A DNA stretch of 64,000 bases from Desulfomicrobium escambiense DSM 10707 (GTDB lineage: Bacteria; Desulfobacterota; Desulfovibrionia; Desulfovibrionales; Desulfomicrobiaceae). Location: contig NZ_AUAR01000006.1 in NCBI RefSeq assembly GCF_000428825.1, positions 1-64,000 of the forward strand. The letters run 5' to 3'. Shown here one piece after another: positions 62,521-64,000 of this stretch (positions within the stretch are counted from its first letter, which is position 1; each line of letters begins with the position of its first letter). The translations under genes and the position numbers were made by a program. The notes under the pieces are model-generated. The model did not search any database. It was not told the DNA's origin and worked only from the letters and a program-made list of their open reading frames with translations.

Positions 62521-62606
62521 GGCATGGATCCCCGCCTTCGCGGGGATGACAAGAAGGTAGCCCGGGCCGCCTGTGCGTCATTCCCGCGAAGGCGGGAATC
62601 CATGCC
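62521..62606. repeat. REPIN-like inverted repeat pair inside the infB-rbfA operon
   Basis: Units at 62521-62550 (GGCATGGATCCCCGCC then TTCGCGGGGATGAC) and 62577-62606 (GTCATTCCCGCGAAGGCGGG then AATCCATGCC) in opposite orientation, between the infB stop and the DUF503 start. It would form a hairpin pair in the operon message. Confidence 0.88.
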
Positions 62607-62649
62607 TTCCGTTTATCCGCCACGCCTGAACCGCAACGGATGTACGGCC

Positions 62650-62937
62650 ATGATCATCGGCACCCTGCGCCTGGAATTCCGTCTGCACGGCGTTTTTTCC
62701 TTGAAGGAAAAGCGGAAAAGCGCCAACAGTCTGAAGCAGAAGCTGCGCAACACCTTCAACGTCGCCGTGGCCGAGACCGAGTCCCAGGACTCGCACCAGA
62801 CCCTGGTCCTGGGCGTGGTCACGGTGTCCAATGAATCCGGTTACGTGCACAGCCAGCTGTCCAAGGTCCTGGCCATGGTCGAAGCCTCGACGTCCGACGA
62901 ACTGGTCCATGCCGACATGGACGTATTTGGAGCCTGA
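62650..62937 (+). CDS. DUF503 protein (YlxP-like)
   Basis: A 95-residue member of the DUF503/YlxP family found between infB and rbfA in many bacteria: LRLEFRLHGVFSLKEKRKSA, LKQKLRNTFNVAVAETESQD, and LVLGVVTVSNESGYV. It is a ferredoxin-like fold protein whose role is not established. The ATG at 62650 is the first with homology; upstream in-frame sequence is repeat. It lies 6 bases before rbfA. Confidence 0.9.
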   Translation: MIIGTLRLEFRLHGVFSLKEKRKSANSLKQKLRNTFNVAVAETESQDSHQTLVLGVVTVSNESGYVHSQLSKVLAMVEASTSDELVHADMDVFGA

Positions 62938-62943
62938 TTTTCT

Positions 62944-63288
62944 ATGCAAAGAAGCAATTCGCGCCGTGCCGTGCAGATGGGTGACCAGATCATGCAGGTC
63001 CTGGCCTCCCTCCTGGTTCAGGAGGTCGAGGACCCGACCCTGCAGCTCGTGACCATCACCGGAGTGCGCCTCAACCGGGACTTCAGCATCGCCGAGGTCC
63101 TCTACACCCACATCAGGGGACGCTCGGCCGAACCCGAGATCACCAAGGCCCTGACACGCGCCAAGGGTTTCCTGCGCACGCGCCTGGGCAAGGAGCTCAA
63201 GCTGCGGGGCATCCCCGACCTGCGCTTCCAGTGGGACACCTTTCTCGAGGACATGGTCTATGATGCCCCACCTCAAGCCGATCATTGA
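62944..63288 (+). CDS. rbfA: Ribosome-binding factor A
   Basis: A 114-residue RbfA of normal length: QMGDQIMQVLASLLVQEVED, LQLVTITGVRLNRDFSIAEV and LKLRGIPDLRFQWDTFLED. It helps mature the 5' end of 16S rRNA. Its last 29 bases overlap the nrnA start. Confidence 0.96.
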   Translation: MQRSNSRRAVQMGDQIMQVLASLLVQEVEDPTLQLVTITGVRLNRDFSIAEVLYTHIRGRSAEPEITKALTRAKGFLRTRLGKELKLRGIPDLRFQWDTFLEDMVYDAPPQADH

Positions 63289-64000
63289 GCACATCCGGGA
63301 GACCGACAACTTCCTGGTCCTCTCCCACGTGTCCCCCGACGGCGACGCCCTGGGCTCCATGCTGGCCATGGGCGAGTTGCTGGCGGCCCTGGGCAAGCGC
63401 GTGACCCTGTTCAACGAGTCCGGCATCCCCAGCCGTTTCTCCTGGCTCGCCCCCAAGCGCGAGATTCTGACGGCCCTGCCCGAAAACGAGCCGGACACCA
63501 TCATCGTGCTGGACTGCGGCAGCGCCGAGCGTACCGGCGAGGTCATCCGCCCGTGGCTCGCGTCCAAGACCGTGATCAACATCGACCACCACCTGGGCAA
63601 CCCGAAGTTCGGGACGATGAACTGGATCGAGGAGCGCTCCTCGTCCGTGGGTGAGATGGTCGGCATCCTGTCGCGCAAGCTCGGCGTGCCCATGGTGGGG
63701 CTGCTGGGTGAATACGTCTACCTGGCCCTCATCTCCGACACGGGCGACTTCTGTTTCAACAACACCCGCCCAGAAACCCTGGAGATGGCCGCCGAAATCC
63801 TGCGCCTGGGCCTGCTGCCCGGCCCCTTCCATGAGCAGAAGCAGTCCACCGGCACCCTGAACCAACTGCAGATGCGCGGCGAAGTGCTGCGGCAGGCCGG
63901 CCTCCACGCCGGCGGCCGCGTGACGCTCATCGCCTTCACCCGCGAACTCTTCGAGCGCACGGGCACCGGCCCCGAAGACACGGAAGGGCTGGTCAACACC
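63260..64000 (+). CDS. nrnA: DHH-family phosphoesterase NrnA, 3' end beyond window
   Basis: At least 247 residues, open to the right edge. The DHH subfamily 1 motifs are present: LVLSHVSPDGDALGSML, IIVLDCGSAERTG, INIDHHLGN near residue 108, and ISDTGDFCFNNTRPETLEMA. NrnA degrades nanoRNA and pAp. The start is one of two adjacent ATGs (63260 or 63263) inside rbfA; the first has GAGG nine bases upstream. The DHHA1 C-terminal domain lies beyond 64000. Confidence 0.93.
   Translation, partial: MMPHLKPIIEHIRETDNFLVLSHVSPDGDALGSMLAMGELLAALGKRVTLFNESGIPSRFSWLAPKREILTALPENEPDTIIVLDCGSAERTGEVIRPWLASKTVINIDHHLGNPKFGTMNWIEERSSSVGEMVGILSRKLGVPMVGLLGEYVYLALISDTGDFCFNNTRPETLEMAAEILRLGLLPGPFHEQKQSTGTLNQLQMRGEVLRQAGLHAGGRVTLIAFTRELFERTGTGPEDTEGLVNT

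Noticed and set aside
59616-62603. A 995-codon minus-strand frame opposite infB
   Set aside because: GC-rich antisense frame mirroring IF-2; its codon pattern follows the infB third positions and it has no recognisable domain.

Overview
The window looks like a piece of chromosome from a Desulfovibrionales bacterium (Desulfovibrio or Desulfomicrobium type). The grounds are high G+C, a Desulfovibrio-type outer-membrane porin, a TauE/SafE permease with a two-TM partner protein, and a flagellar block (flgF-G-A-H-I-J, flgN-K-L, csrA, fliW, flgM) lying next to rimP-nusA-ylxR-infB-DUF503-rbfA-nrnA. The genus is an inference; no 16S or other marker gene is present.

Layout. 1-200: 5' end of an IS256-type transposase cut by the window edge. 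0.4-4.4 kb: a giant AsmA-like DUF748 protein. 4.4-10.2 kb (minus): acpS, ssb, a small unknown gene and a three-gene biotin-type carboxylase set (biotinyl/lipoyl-like protein, fused AccA-AccD, biotin carboxylase) whose biotin site and carboxylase motifs are divergent. 10.5-13 kb: purine nucleoside phosphorylase and a HEAT-repeat/receiver fusion. 13.3-19.6 kb (minus): a regulatory and transport block with an NtrC-type regulator, its histidine kinase, a 2-TM protein, a TauE/SafE permease and two single-domain response regulators. The last four sit behind a strong sigma-54 promoter with three upstream palindromic repeats. 19.7-23.7 kb: TPR protein, FG-GAP-like secreted protein, porin. 24-27 kb: hisD-purC-fabI. 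27-32.3 kb: fused membrane/spermidine-synthase-like protein, thioredoxin 2 and a GT39-type glycosyltransferase. 32.5-32.7 kb: tRNA-Ser(GGA) and the 4.5S SRP RNA. 32.9-36.2 kb: a Tim44-like protein; a small zinc-ribbon frame interrupted by TGA followed by a SECIS-like hairpin; a carbonic-anhydrase paralogue that has lost all zinc-site residues; and an intact periplasmic, membrane-anchored beta-carbonic anhydrase. 36.2-39.9 kb: two M20 peptidases, a solute-binding protein and a double-TM2 protein. 40-46 kb (minus): nadK, a DUF89/ARMT1-like gene, mltA, DUF4254 and gatB, tightly overlapped. 46-57 kb: the flagellar block. 57.4-64 kb: tRNA-Gly(CCC) and the rimP-nusA-infB operon, with the last gene (nrnA) cut by the edge.

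Flagellar assembly is organised by promoter class. A near-consensus sigma-28 promoter precedes a 138-residue unknown gene and flgM, and sigma-54-like motifs precede flgF and flgN. CsrA and FliW overlap, which fits the known CsrA-FliW control circuit.

A dispersed palindromic repeat occurs five times as an inverted pair (REPIN-like), once inside the infB-rbfA operon. A separate 167-bp nested palindrome lies before the thioredoxin gene. I see no CRISPR array and no prophage. The best candidates for something new are the TGA-interrupted zinc-ribbon gene, the dead carbonic-anhydrase paralogue, the sigma-54-controlled TauE locus and the atypical carboxylase.
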